DNA from: JABMQB01 sp963666575
GTDB taxonomy: Bacteria; Bacteroidota; Bacteroidia; Bacteroidales; Prolixibacteraceae
Direction: 5' to 3'
Length of the DNA stretch: 64,000 nt
NCBI GenBank assembly: GCA_963666575.2
Contig: CAXXYG010000030.1
Location: 1-64,000 of the forward strand
Both the position numbers and the translations under genes were made by a program. A model generated the notes under the pieces. The model made no database searches. It was not told the DNA's origin and was given only the letters and a program-made list of their open reading frames with translations. Shown in pieces: positions 10,131-19,963 of the stretch (its first letter is position 1; each line of letters starts with the position of its first letter).

Positions 10131-10706
10131 ATGACTAATCCTGCAAAAAATAGTATTATCAAATTTGCAAACGGTGATCAAATAAATTTGAAAGATTTTT
10201 TCTATTCCTTTTACCCTGAACTTATTTCTTTTGCTAGAAAATACTTACCTATAAATATTTCGGAAGATATCGTCCAGGATGTTTTTATTGTTTTTTGGGA
10301 AAAGAAAAAAACATTTTTAAATCTGTATGCCTTAAAATCATTTTTTTACATCTCGGCCCGAAATGCTTGTCTCGACTATCTTAAACATGATAAAGTGGCA
10401 AAAAAATACATGGAGTATAGACAAAATAAAAATGATTTTTCAGAATCTTTTTTAGACGAGGTGCTTAAAGTTGAAGCCTATAACGAAATCTACCAGGAAA
10501 TAAATAAACTTCCTGAGATGGGAAAAAAAGTTCTGTTGCTTGCACTAAAAGAAAAATCAAACGAAGAGATTGCCAAACACCTGAACATAGCAATTAATAC
10601 GGTTCGAACCCATAAAGCCAGGGCATATAAAGTTTTAAGGCAAAACTTAGGCGATATTTTCCTTTTTTTATTCCCTTACAAAACGAAATCCATACTGGCA
10701 GATTAG
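10131..10706 (+). CDS. ECF RNA polymerase sigma factor (FecI-like)
   Basis: 191 residues, the usual ECF length. Region 2 is seen in YPELISFARKYLPINISED followed by IVQDVFIVFWEKK (about residues 28-62), and region 4 in LPEMGKKVLLLALKEKSNEE with the HTH IAKHLNIAINTVRTHKARAY (about 131-165). It is followed by a FecR-type anti-sigma gene and then SusC/SusD, the standard Bacteroidota arrangement in which ligand import through an STN-containing SusC signals to FecR and frees the sigma factor. Inferred role: transcription of the polysaccharide locus. The 566-base gap before fecR is longer than usual and contains a repeat. Confidence 0.9.
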   Translation: MTNPAKNSIIKFANGDQINLKDFFYSFYPELISFARKYLPINISEDIVQDVFIVFWEKKKTFLNLYALKSFFYISARNACLDYLKHDKVAKKYMEYRQNKNDFSESFLDEVLKVEAYNEIYQEINKLPEMGKKVLLLALKEKSNEEIAKHLNIAINTVRTHKARAYKVLRQNLGDIFLFLFPYKTKSILAD

Positions 10707-11272
10707 ATTATTCCCAAACACTTCCTCATATTATTTGAATTATTTTATCACCCCTTGTAATCTTATTCTGGCTTCTTGTCGTTTTAATACTACAAGATGA
10801 AACGAACATGTTAATTTTAATCTTAAAAAATTACACACAGAGTAATGATTAAAATTTCTTATAAGTTACATCGGTTGCAAAAAAAAATAAACAATATATA
10901 CACACGAAAATCGGATGTTTGAGGATATTAGTTTAAAATGTAAAAACACATAAGGGCATTTAAATTTAGAATATAGATTTGAATTTTAGCAGATTCAAAA
11001 AGTGTGGTGGACGAAAATTTGGCGCGGGCAGGCGTAGGATTGTGGGAAGAAGCATTAAACGAGCTTGCGAGTTACATCGAACACAACATAAATTAAAAAT
11101 ACAGTGAGATGAAATTTTCTTGATTTTTTTGTTTCGTTTTTGTGTCAAGACAAAAATGAAAGCCCGTCCGGCAGGACAAAAAGTGTATTTATAACAAATT
11201 GACAATTAGATTGTAAAATGAATTATATACATATGAGAATCGATAAATCAGACTAATTTCTTGTAGAGAACT
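10707..11272. other. intergenic region carrying a dispersed repeat
   Basis: No gene was seen. It separates the sigma gene from fecR. About 11017-11185 is a degenerate copy of a repeat family also found at 29.5-31.9 kb, recognisable by gcgggcaggcgtagg and by the end word GCCCGTCCGGCAGGAC. The fecR promoter should lie after it, within 11186-11272. Confidence 0.45.
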
Positions 11273-12295
11273 ATGAAAAATCTTTTCGAATCACTAAAAA
11301 TCGGATCAATTATCGGGAAATATATAACTGGTAGAGAGTCTAAAACTGAATTACAACAAATGAACACATGGTTAAACGAGGATTCAAAACATCAAAAATT
11401 AGTTGATGAATTGAAACAAAAACAAAATATTGCCAATGCTGTTGACGAATTTGACAGCATTGATAAAGATCTGGCTTGGAAAAAATATCTTGATAGGATT
11501 GCTGCTCTATCAATGAAAAGAGTCCTATTCAAGTGGAAAATTGCAGCCACATTATTATTGTTATTTGCAATAGCTGGAATTCTATCAAATTATTGGAATC
11601 CAAAATCTAAAAATTCAGAATTTAAACAATTATATACCACTGTCCTCACAAAAAAAGGACAAACCTCTAAAATTGTATTACCCGATAGTTCTATAGTTTG
11701 GTTAAATTCCAGCACAGCGCTGACTTACAGCAACAATTTTTCAATCAAAAACAGAGATATTATTCTTGAAGGTGAAGCTTATTTTAAGGTAAGGCGGAAC
11801 GAAAAAATACCTTTAATAGTAAACTGTAACGATTTTAAAATAAATGTATTGGGGACTGAGTTTAATGTGAATGCATATCCTAAAAACAGTAAAATAAGCG
11901 TTGTGCTGGATAAGGGTAGTATTAAATTAACACATAATGAAGATAAATTCTTGAACCTATTATTAAAACCGGGGGAAAAAGCACAATACGATAATGACCA
12001 AAACCAACTATTAGTAAGTACAGTTGAAAGTTATAAGTATACATCATGGAAGGACGGCATCCTCATTTTTAAAGATGACCCAATGATGGAAGTACTTGAA
12101 AAATTGGAGCATTGGTACGGTATCGACATCGAAGTCAGGAATAATGAAGTATACGATTTGATTTTTAATGCCACAATCAGAGACGAAAATATGGAAGATA
12201 TTTTTGAATTAATGAAATTCTCTTGTAGTATAAATTATACTATAAACTATAGTCATACTCCTGAAATACCTACAAAAATAATCATAACAAACTAA
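11273..12295 (+). CDS. FecR-family anti-sigma factor
   Basis: 340 residues. A cytoplasmic N-terminal part (1-85) that should hold the sigma factor is followed by one membrane span (about 88-106, KIAATLLLLFAIAGILSNYW). The periplasmic FecR domain then shows TKKGQTSKIVLPDSSIVWLN, EGEAYFKVRR, FKINVLGTEFNVNAY and a C-terminal DUF4974-like end with PMMEVLEKLEHWYGIDIEV. It lies between the ECF sigma and the SusC gene. Known for the family: transmits the signal from the STN domain of the outer-membrane transporter and releases the sigma factor. Length and domain order are normal and no defect was seen. Confidence 0.92.
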   Translation: MKNLFESLKIGSIIGKYITGRESKTELQQMNTWLNEDSKHQKLVDELKQKQNIANAVDEFDSIDKDLAWKKYLDRIAALSMKRVLFKWKIAATLLLLFAIAGILSNYWNPKSKNSEFKQLYTTVLTKKGQTSKIVLPDSSIVWLNSSTALTYSNNFSIKNRDIILEGEAYFKVRRNEKIPLIVNCNDFKINVLGTEFNVNAYPKNSKISVVLDKGSIKLTHNEDKFLNLLLKPGEKAQYDNDQNQLLVSTVESYKYTSWKDGILIFKDDPMMEVLEKLEHWYGIDIEVRNNEVYDLIFNATIRDENMEDIFELMKFSCSINYTINYSHTPEIPTKIIITN

Positions 12296-12342
12296 AACCT
12301 TAAAAACAATATTGCTTATGGGAATAAACTAATTAACTAAAA

Positions 12343-12375
12343 AAAGGAGATGCGCTAACATCCCCTTTGAATTTT
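12343..12375 (+). terminator. hairpin between fecR and susC
   Basis: AAAGGAGATG (12343-12352) and CATCCCCTTT (12359-12368) form a 10-bp stem with one mismatch and a 6-base loop, followed by gaattttt. It fits a terminator or attenuator that separates the regulator from the SusC transcript. Confidence 0.6.
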
Positions 12376-12448
12376 TGCAATGCCTCTGAATTTTGCGTCT
12401 CAGCAGGCCTAATTAATTTGAATAATTAATCCAAATCAAAACAAATTT

Positions 12449-15400
12449 ATGAAAAAAAAATGTTTTTTAATGGTTTCCTGTTTTTATAAAATCTGGAAAT
12501 CAAAAATGTGGAAGATTATGAGGACAGCACTGATTTTACTCTTAATATGTATAAGCCAGGCTTTTGCTATTGGATCTTATTCTCAGAATACCAGGCTGAG
12601 TTTAATCATGAACAATGTACCCATTAAAACTATTTTAAATGAAATCGAGAACCAATCTGAGTTTTATTTTATGTACGAAGCTCACAAAATTGATGTGAAT
12701 AGACGAATAAATATAAAAACTGAAAATACCTTGGTATCAGAAATATTAAATGAAATATTTGATAATACAGGTATTTTGTATACAATTAATAATAGGCAAA
12801 TTGCTTTAACTGTTGAATCTTCAAATAATTTTGAAATTCAGCAACTAAAAACGGTCTCTGGTAAAATCACAGATTCCTCCGGACTGCCACTCCCAGGAGT
12901 AACTATAGTCGTAAAAGGCACTACCCAGGGAACTGTTTCTGATGCCGTTGGGAATTATTCACTTACAAATACTCCTGAAGATGCAATCTTAGTTTTTTCA
13001 TTCGTTGGAATGAAAAAACAGGAAATTGCAGTTGCCGGAAAAAGCGTTATTAATGTAACAATGGCAGAAGATGCTATTGGACTTGAGGAAGTTATGGCAA
13101 TTGGTTATGGAACAATGAAGAAAAGTGACCTAACCGGTTCAGTTTCATCAGTAAAAAACGAAATAATCACAGCATTACCAAGTACAGCAGTAACATCGGC
13201 ATTACAGGGAAGGGTTGCCGGCGTACAAATACAGCAAAATACTGGGTCTCCGGGATCTTCATTACAGGTTCGTATCAGAGGAACTAATTCTATCAGGGGA
13301 TCAAATGAACCACTATGGATAATTGATGGTTTTCCAGGTGATCAAAATATGTTGAATACGTCTGATATTGAAAGTATTGAAGTGTTAAAAGATGCTTCTG
13401 CTACTGCTATTTATGGTTCCCGAGGTGCAAACGGAGTTGTTATTGTAACAACAAAACGAGGGAAAGCAGGGGCAACCAGAATTGAATATACAGGTTCGTA
13501 TAGTGTCCAAACCCTTCGGAAAAAATTAGATTTGATGAATGCCACAGAGTATGCCCAGTTTTGGAATATGCAACAAGTGAATGATTGGGGTACGGAATAT
13601 TGGTCCCAACAGGAAGTTAATAATTTGGGGGAAGGTACTGATTGGCAGGATTTGGTTTTTCAGTCAGCACCAATACATGACCATTCCCTGAGTGTGAGGG
13701 GAGGTAATGAAAAAACCCAGTTTTCTATTGGAGGAAGTTATTTTGACCAGAAAGGTATTGTAAAAAACAGTGAATATAGCAAGATTACACTGAGAGCCAG
13801 CTTGAACCACGAAATCAGCAAAAAATTCAGTATTTCCTATAATATAATTTTAAGCAGGGCTGACAAAGATGCCAAAGAAAGTAATGGCGGTCAGCGGGGA
13901 AGTTCTTTTATAAGCGGTGTCGCATCTGCCCCCCCGATAGTATCTCCTTACAACGATGATGGTACTTATCGCATTTTAGGAGATGTCACTTCATTTACTG
14001 AAAATTCATTAAGTAATCCGGTAGCTTATGTAAATGAAGCATCCAACCAATCGTTTTCGAACAGGGTAAATTCAAATGTTGCATTTACGATTAAGCCTAT
14101 AGATGATTTATCGATTAAAATTTCAGGTAACGTATTGAATAGAGAAACTCGTTCGGACAGTTATACAACTTTATTATATCCCAACTCTAGTGGAAGCGCA
14201 AGTATTGGAAACAATAATGGTTTGTCACTTAACAGCGATAATATTATTAATTACAAAAAAACGATTAATGATAAACATAATATTAGTGTAACAGCAGGAT
14301 ACACTTATGAACAATATGTAGGTAAATCAGCTAATGTTTCGGGAACAGGTTTCTTAAGTGACATTTATGAAACCTATAATATCGGAAGTGCTGATGTATT
14401 AGAAACACCTTCTTCATCTTATTCAAAATGGGTTTTAATGTCTTACTTGGGGAGATTAAATTATTCTTTTAAAGATAAATACTTGGCAACGTTAACCTTC
14501 AGGGCTGATGGTTCTTCCCGATACAGTGAAGGTAATAAGTGGGGGTATTTCCCATCGGGTGCTTTTGCATACCGGGTTTCGGAGGAAGAATTTATGAAGG
14601 AAATCGATTTTATTTCTTTTTTAAAATTGAGGGCGAGTTATGGTGAATCAGGCAGTACAGCAATTAGCCCATATAGTACGCTTAATTTATTGGGTACCGG
14701 TTAAAACGGTTTTTAATGATGACCTTTATACTTATTTCGCATCTTCATCTACTTATCCCGGAGACTTAAAATGGGAAACTACTACACAAACTAATATCGG
14801 GATTGATGTTGGGTTCATGAATGATAAAATATGGCTAACTGCCGATTACTATATTAAAAATACCCGGGATTTGCTAAATTCCGTTAGTTTACCAACTTCA
14901 ACGGGTTATTCCACTACCATTAAGAATATTGGGAAAATACAAAATAAAGGGTTTGAATTGCAGTTGAATGCAAATATTTTGAACCAACAATTCAAATGGG
15001 ATATCTCTGCAAATTTTGCAACGAACCATAACAAAATTGTGAAGCTAAATAAGGGAGAAGATATAATAGGAGGTGCTTTCAATATGGCTGTAGTGAACGA
15101 TTATATCAATCTTTACAGAGAAGGTGAGTCGTTTGGTATTTTTTACGGATATCAAGAAGATGGTTATACAGATGAAGGTGAAATTGCATACAAGGATAAT
15201 GATTTAAGCGGGGATTTTTCAATTGGAGATAAAACTGTCATAGGAAATCCAAATCCTGATTTTATATATGGACTTAATTCAACAATGTCTTATAAAAATT
15301 TTGAATTAAGCCTTTTTATCCAGGGGACACAGGGGAATGATATTTACAGCCTTAGTATGCTGAACCAGACACTGGATTACCTCGTAGGCATGAATACATT

Positions 15401-15755
15401 CAAGGAAGTCCTTCATGAGAACTGGACACCCGCAACTCCAAATGCCAAATATCCTTATATAAGCAAAGATACCAAAACTCTGATGAGCGACCGTTTTGTA
15501 TACGATGGTTCTTATCTTAGATTAAAGAACATCGTACTGGCTTATAAACTACCAATCGGCAAGTTAGGCATCAACTGGTTAAAACAAGGGCAGATATATA
15601 TCAGTGGGCAGAACCTGTTGACCATAAGCAGTTATCCATGGTATGACCCTGACGTAAATTCCAAAGGTGGTTCATCTTCCCTTAATCAGGGTATTGATCA
15701 CTACACTTATCCAACGGCCAAAAGTATTACTGCTGGTATCAAGTTAGAGTTTTAA
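12449..15755 (+). pseudogene. SusC/RagA TonB-dependent receptor, one frameshift
   Basis: An N-terminal signal segment (about 22-45) is followed by an STN domain (about 48-122), a carboxypeptidase-regulatory-like beta-sandwich (KTVSGKITDSSGLPLPGVTI, 134-205), the plug with SALQGRVAGVQIQQNTGSPG and IDGFPGDQN, and a long barrel ending in an aromatic-containing strand (KLEF). The frame breaks at about 14701, where GGTTAAAACG replaces GGTAAAACG; a one-base removal restores an open frame of about 1,100 residues. Both halves are otherwise well preserved, so a sequencing error or a very recent mutation is likely. The STN domain fits control through the FecR/ECF pair upstream. Role: TonB-driven import of oligosaccharides across the outer membrane with the SusD that follows. 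Confidence 0.85.
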
Positions 15756-15773
15756 TTTTAAAAGAATGAAGCA

Positions 15774-17288
15774 ATGAAATTATATCTAATAAAAAGGATT
15801 CAAATTTTGAAACAAAAGTTGAACCTAAATTTATTGACAAAGTTATTCCATGTGAAATTACATTTTTTATTTTTCATTATTTTAATGTTTTCTGCATGTA
15901 ATGATATACTGGTAGAGGAACCTAAAGAGATAGCAACGGTGACTTTCTATCAAACTGCAGATGAAATAGAATCAGCAGTTTATGGAATTTATTCCCCCCT
16001 TCGTGATGGTAATTTATTTGGTGGTAGGTATCAATCAGTTCTAGATGCTGAGATTGATTATAGTCGAGGGCGTGGTTCATATAGTTCACTCTCTGAATTT
16101 CAAGGATTGGATGCAACAAACATAGGTCGTGCTGGTATGTTTTGGACCTATTTTTATCAATCTATCCGTAATGCAAATTCAGTAATTAAAAATGCACCTA
16201 ATGCAACATCTGTTGATGAAGGGACACTAAATGCCCTTACTAGTGAAGCTAAATTTCTAAGGGCATTTTGTTATTTTCATTTGGTACGTCATTGGGGAGC
16301 AATTCCACTAAGGACAGAAGAGAACATGTTAGACCAAGATTTGCCAAGAACTTCTGCTAACGATGTTTATGCGCTGATATTGAGTGACCTGCAATTTGCG
16401 GAAACCTATTTGCCAGAAAATGCTAAAGTCGCAGGTAGGGCAACAAAATGGGCAGCAAAAACACTTTTGGCAGATGTTTACCTCCAATTGGAGGAATGGG
16501 GCAATGCGCGTACCAGGTCGCTAGAGGTAATTAATTCCGGCAAACATTCTTTGGTAGAAGTAATTTCTTCTGATGATTTTTATAAGATTTTTGGCCCGGA
16601 TGTTATTAATACTTCTGAAGAAATCTTTTACCTTAAATTTAATAGAACAAGCATCTCCACAACTCCTTATTATGCACATACGAGTTCTACTCATTGGAAT
16701 AACTATGCTGGTTGGGGTGTGCATTATTGTGATTCAGTGACAACTACGGTGATACGTGATTGGGATTATAAAGATCTAAGAAAATCATTTAATTTATATA
16801 ATCAGGATCTTGGTGTGGGATCTGCTAGTACGATGCTATTTAAGAAGTTTATTGATCCGGAAAGACCTGGATGGGGTAATAACGTTGATTGGCCAATATA
16901 CCGTTATGCTGATGTATTGCTTCTCTATGCTGAAGCAGATTGTAGGGCAAATGGCGGACCAACAAGTGATGGCATGGAGAAATTAAATATGATTCACAGG
17001 CGTGGCTATGGAAGAAATCCGAATGCAGCATCTGATGTAGACTTTAATTTATCAGATTATACAAAAGACTCTTTTGTTGACCTGGTGATTAAAGAACGTA
17101 TGTATGAAACTATATATGAAGCTAAAAGATATCTGGATTTAAAGCGTGCCAACAAGATAAAATCTGCTATAAAAATAGCTTATGGAATAGATGTGGCTGA
17201 CAAGCATTTATTGTGGCCAATCCCAATTTCAGAATTTGGATACAACGATGCAATAAATCCTGAGACTGACCAAAATCCTGGATATTAA
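15774..17288 (+). CDS. SusD/RagB-family surface glycan-binding lipoprotein
   Basis: The reading frame codes for 504 residues, but the lipobox (FFIILMFSAC, Cys42) suggests that the GTG at 15852 is the better start, giving a normal lipoprotein leader. SusD landmarks follow: a TPR-rich alpha-helical body, EAKFLRAFCYFHLVRHWGAI, ATKWAAKTLLADVYL, IYRYADVLLLYAEA and the C-terminal LLWPIPISEFGYN with QNPGY at the very end. It is 18 bases after SusC, so the two are co-transcribed, and a strong terminator follows. Known role: lid of the SusCD transporter that captures the glycan at the cell surface. No defect was seen. Confidence 0.93.
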   Translation: MKLYLIKRIQILKQKLNLNLLTKLFHVKLHFLFFIILMFSACNDILVEEPKEIATVTFYQTADEIESAVYGIYSPLRDGNLFGGRYQSVLDAEIDYSRGRGSYSSLSEFQGLDATNIGRAGMFWTYFYQSIRNANSVIKNAPNATSVDEGTLNALTSEAKFLRAFCYFHLVRHWGAIPLRTEENMLDQDLPRTSANDVYALILSDLQFAETYLPENAKVAGRATKWAAKTLLADVYLQLEEWGNARTRSLEVINSGKHSLVEVISSDDFYKIFGPDVINTSEEIFYLKFNRTSISTTPYYAHTSSTHWNNYAGWGVHYCDSVTTTVIRDWDYKDLRKSFNLYNQDLGVGSASTMLFKKFIDPERPGWGNNVDWPIYRYADVLLLYAEADCRANGGPTSDGMEKLNMIHRRGYGRNPNAASDVDFNLSDYTKDSFVDLVIKERMYETIYEAKRYLDLKRANKIKSAIKIAYGIDVADKHLLWPIPISEFGYNDAINPETDQNPGY

Positions 17289-17312
17289 TCCAATTATAAA
17301 AGAGTAAAATAG

Positions 17313-17372
17313 AGAGTTCTCCCTTTTTCCTAATTACTAATCTACTAGTAAGAGGGAGGGCTCTTTATTTCT
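17313..17372 (+). terminator. strong rho-independent terminator after susD
   Basis: AGAGTTCTCCCT (17313-17324) pairs along its whole length, with two U-G wobbles, with AGGGAGGGCTCT (17353-17364), followed by a T-rich tail. It closes the SusCD transcript, so the sulfatase at 17459 needs its own promoter. Confidence 0.8.
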
Positions 17373-17458
17373 ATATAATTAGCAAATAGATCTTAACTTA
17401 ATCAATTTCCAATATTCAATTTTAGGACATTACTATCTGTTTAATATAAAACCTTGAT

Positions 17459-19363
17459 ATGTTTAAAATAATTAAAACTAAGGTCTTAACATTCATCTTT
17501 GTTTTTATCCTTTTAAATTCTCATGCTGCCAATAAGCCAAATATTCTCTGGCTCACTATTGAAGATACGTCTCCACAGTTTATCGGGTGTTACGGAAATA
17601 AAGTTGCTTCAACGCCAGTTATCGACAAGCTAGCAGAAGAAAGCGTAATGTTTACCAATGCATTTTCGACCGGAACGGTTTGCTCGCCCAGCCGATGTAC
17701 GATAATCACTGGCGTGCGCACTTTTAAAATGGGCACTGGCAACCACAGGAGCTATTATGCTATCCCGGAATTTATCCATGGGTTCCCGTACTACATGAAA
17801 AAGCAAGGCTATTATGTAACCAATAACAGCAAAACCGATTATAACATAGAAAATGTAAAGACTTTTACAAAAGAAGCCTGGAATGAAAGTTCTAATATAG
17901 CAGGATGGTGGGGACGAAAGCCTGGGCAACCTTTTTTTGCTGTATTTAACTTCATGGATTCACACCAGTCACGGACGATGACTAACACGTATGAATGGTA
18001 CCTGGGAAATGTACTGGATAAATTGCCGGTAGAAGACAGGATTGGAGAAGATGTTTTCGAAATGCCGCCATTTTACCGCGACAGCCCCGAAATGCGGAAA
18101 CAGTTTGCTCGGGTGTATAATTCCATCAAGCTAACCGATAATAAAATAGGAAAACTGCTTGAACGGCTCGAAAATGACAACCTGAAAGACAGCACCATCA
18201 TTTTCTTTTATGCCGACCATGGAGAAGGCGTACCGCGTGGTAAAACAAACGGTATCAACTTTGGCTACCATGTACCTTTTATTATTTGGTTTCCTGAAAT
18301 GTATAAAAATCTTTCTCCCTGGGGGACAGGGGTGGTTACCGACGAACTAGTAGATTTTGAAGACTTGGCACCAACTTTAATCAGCCTTGCCGGAGAGAAA
18401 ATTCCAGACTATTTGAAAGGGCGTATTTTAATGGGCAAGAACCGGACAAAACCTATCGGGCATCTTATCTTATCGGCTGACCGTTCGGATAATGGAATCG
18501 ACATGGTTCGCAGTGTTACTGACGGAAGATTTATGTATTCAAGAAACTTTATGTCCTTTATGCCCGAAGCGCGTTACATCCGCTATATGGAAATATCGGA
18601 TATTAAGCAACAGATGCGCAGTGATTTGGCAGCAAATCTGTTGAACCCGTTACAAAAAAGTATTTTTGAAGGTCGCCTAGCGGAATTTCTTTTCGATATA
18701 GAAAACGATGTGTGGGAAACAAATAACCTTGTAAACGATTCGGCTTATAAGGAAATACTTGAGAAAATGCGGAACCTACTCGATGAAGAGGTTATGAAAT
18801 CGCGTGATGCGATGTTCCTACCGGAATATGAAATCGGATTGATCTCGAAAACCGCTAGTCCTTATGAATTCCGCATGGATAAAAAAAAATACCCTTTAAA
18901 AGAAATTTATAGTGCGGCTTCCCTTTCGGGAAAAAGAGGGAAAGAAATTGCTGAACAACAAATTCAATTGTTGAAAAGTGACAATAATATTGTTCGTTAT
19001 TGGGCGATAATTGGGTTGCAATGTCATCACCCATCTGCCCTCATCCAATACAGGAAGGAAATCCTGAAGGCAATGGATGACAGTTACCCACCTGTAACAG
19101 TTACTGCTTCTGCCATTTCCTACCAGTTTTTTGACAATAGTAAAGGTGAAAACAACCTGAAAAGGTTTTGTAAAAACAACAATATGGATTTGGTGCTGAT
19201 GGCAATAAATTATCTGTTGTATATAGATAACAAACAGCCTTTTATAGAAACTATTAGTGAAGTACATGCAATGGAAGGGCTTACCTACAATGTAAAAGCA
19301 GCCTGTATGGATTTTCTGGGGAGTCTGAGGTTGGTCCCGAACAATCCGGATTATAGCGAATAG
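17459..19363 (+). CDS. S1-family sulfatase, intact paralogue
   Basis: 634 residues with a signal peptide (FIFVFILLNSHA, cleavage near 23), the metal-site segment NILWLTIEDTSPQ (28-40), the formylglycine motif CSPSR (75-79), FNFMDSHQSRTMTN and FYADHGEGVPRGKTN. A C-terminal region of about 150 residues looks helical and HEAT-like (EQQIQLLKSDNNIVRYWAII and on). This is the only intact copy of this subfamily here; the 5038 copy is frameshifted and the 25588 copy is a stub. It begins a sulfatase - ceramidase remnant - GH10 module. Known reaction: sulfate-ester hydrolysis; the specific linkage cannot be assigned. Cys in CSPSR can be matured by an anaerobic-type maturase, not found in this window. 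Confidence 0.9.
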   Translation: MFKIIKTKVLTFIFVFILLNSHAANKPNILWLTIEDTSPQFIGCYGNKVASTPVIDKLAEESVMFTNAFSTGTVCSPSRCTIITGVRTFKMGTGNHRSYYAIPEFIHGFPYYMKKQGYYVTNNSKTDYNIENVKTFTKEAWNESSNIAGWWGRKPGQPFFAVFNFMDSHQSRTMTNTYEWYLGNVLDKLPVEDRIGEDVFEMPPFYRDSPEMRKQFARVYNSIKLTDNKIGKLLERLENDNLKDSTIIFFYADHGEGVPRGKTNGINFGYHVPFIIWFPEMYKNLSPWGTGVVTDELVDFEDLAPTLISLAGEKIPDYLKGRILMGKNRTKPIGHLILSADRSDNGIDMVRSVTDGRFMYSRNFMSFMPEARYIRYMEISDIKQQMRSDLAANLLNPLQKSIFEGRLAEFLFDIENDVWETNNLVNDSAYKEILEKMRNLLDEEVMKSRDAMFLPEYEIGLISKTASPYEFRMDKKKYPLKEIYSAASLSGKRGKEIAEQQIQLLKSDNNIVRYWAIIGLQCHHPSALIQYRKEILKAMDDSYPPVTVTASAISYQFFDNSKGENNLKRFCKNNNMDLVLMAINYLLYIDNKQPFIETISEVHAMEGLTYNVKAACMDFLGSLRLVPNNPDYSE

Positions 19364-19381
19364 TTATTAAAGATATAAATA

Positions 19382-19924
19382 ATGGACCGTAAATAATCCT
19401 TAAAAAAGATGATGCTTTCTGCTCTGGCTGCAATACTTGCTTTAAATGCATGGAAATTATATAGTAATTCAATGAAGCAAAAACCTGACAGGGTTAAAGT
19501 TGGTTTCGCCAAATGTAGCCTTGTGCCGGCAATAAAATCATTCGTTGTTTTCAGACGGCGCCTTGAATCTGTATGTGCTGTAATAAAAGATAACAATACA
19601 TGTATTGCATTTATGCATTCCGAAACTATGGCAAAAATATCCCTTGAACTCAGGAATGCTTTTCCTGGCTTAAATCTGATTCCGGTTTGTTTGACAAGTG
19701 GCTCAACCCAATACATCCCAACTTCTGAAATAATAGATATGGGGGGCTATGAAGGTATGGCAACGATTACTTGCAGGGATGGTGAAGAAAAAATACGAAA
19801 AAGATATTTCAACTATAATAACAGAATTGTTAGGGGATTGATTACAAGAATTAATAATATGATAGAGGAATTAATTTGTCAATTTTTTGATAAATATCAA
19901 ATTAAATCTTCTGCAGGACTTTAA
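19382..19924 (+). pseudogene. ceramidase-like gene remnant with internal deletion
   Basis: It starts as ATGGACCGTAAATAA, so the conserved MDRKK leader is stopped at codon 5. The first ~70 codons (VKVGFAKCSLVPAIKSF) are joined directly to the last ~75 (CIAFMHSETMAKISLELR, TSEIIDMGGYEGMATI), losing about 370 residues including the HTHASP zinc motif. The join lies inside AACAAT-n5-TATTGC, which in the intact copies occurs at both deletion edges. After EEKIRK the frame runs into unrelated sequence until 19924. It has the same position (after a sulfatase, before GH10) as the intact copy at 6953. Confidence 0.85.
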
Positions 19925-19963
19925 TAACATACATGAATTGAAAAAACATAAAACTTTAAAAAT

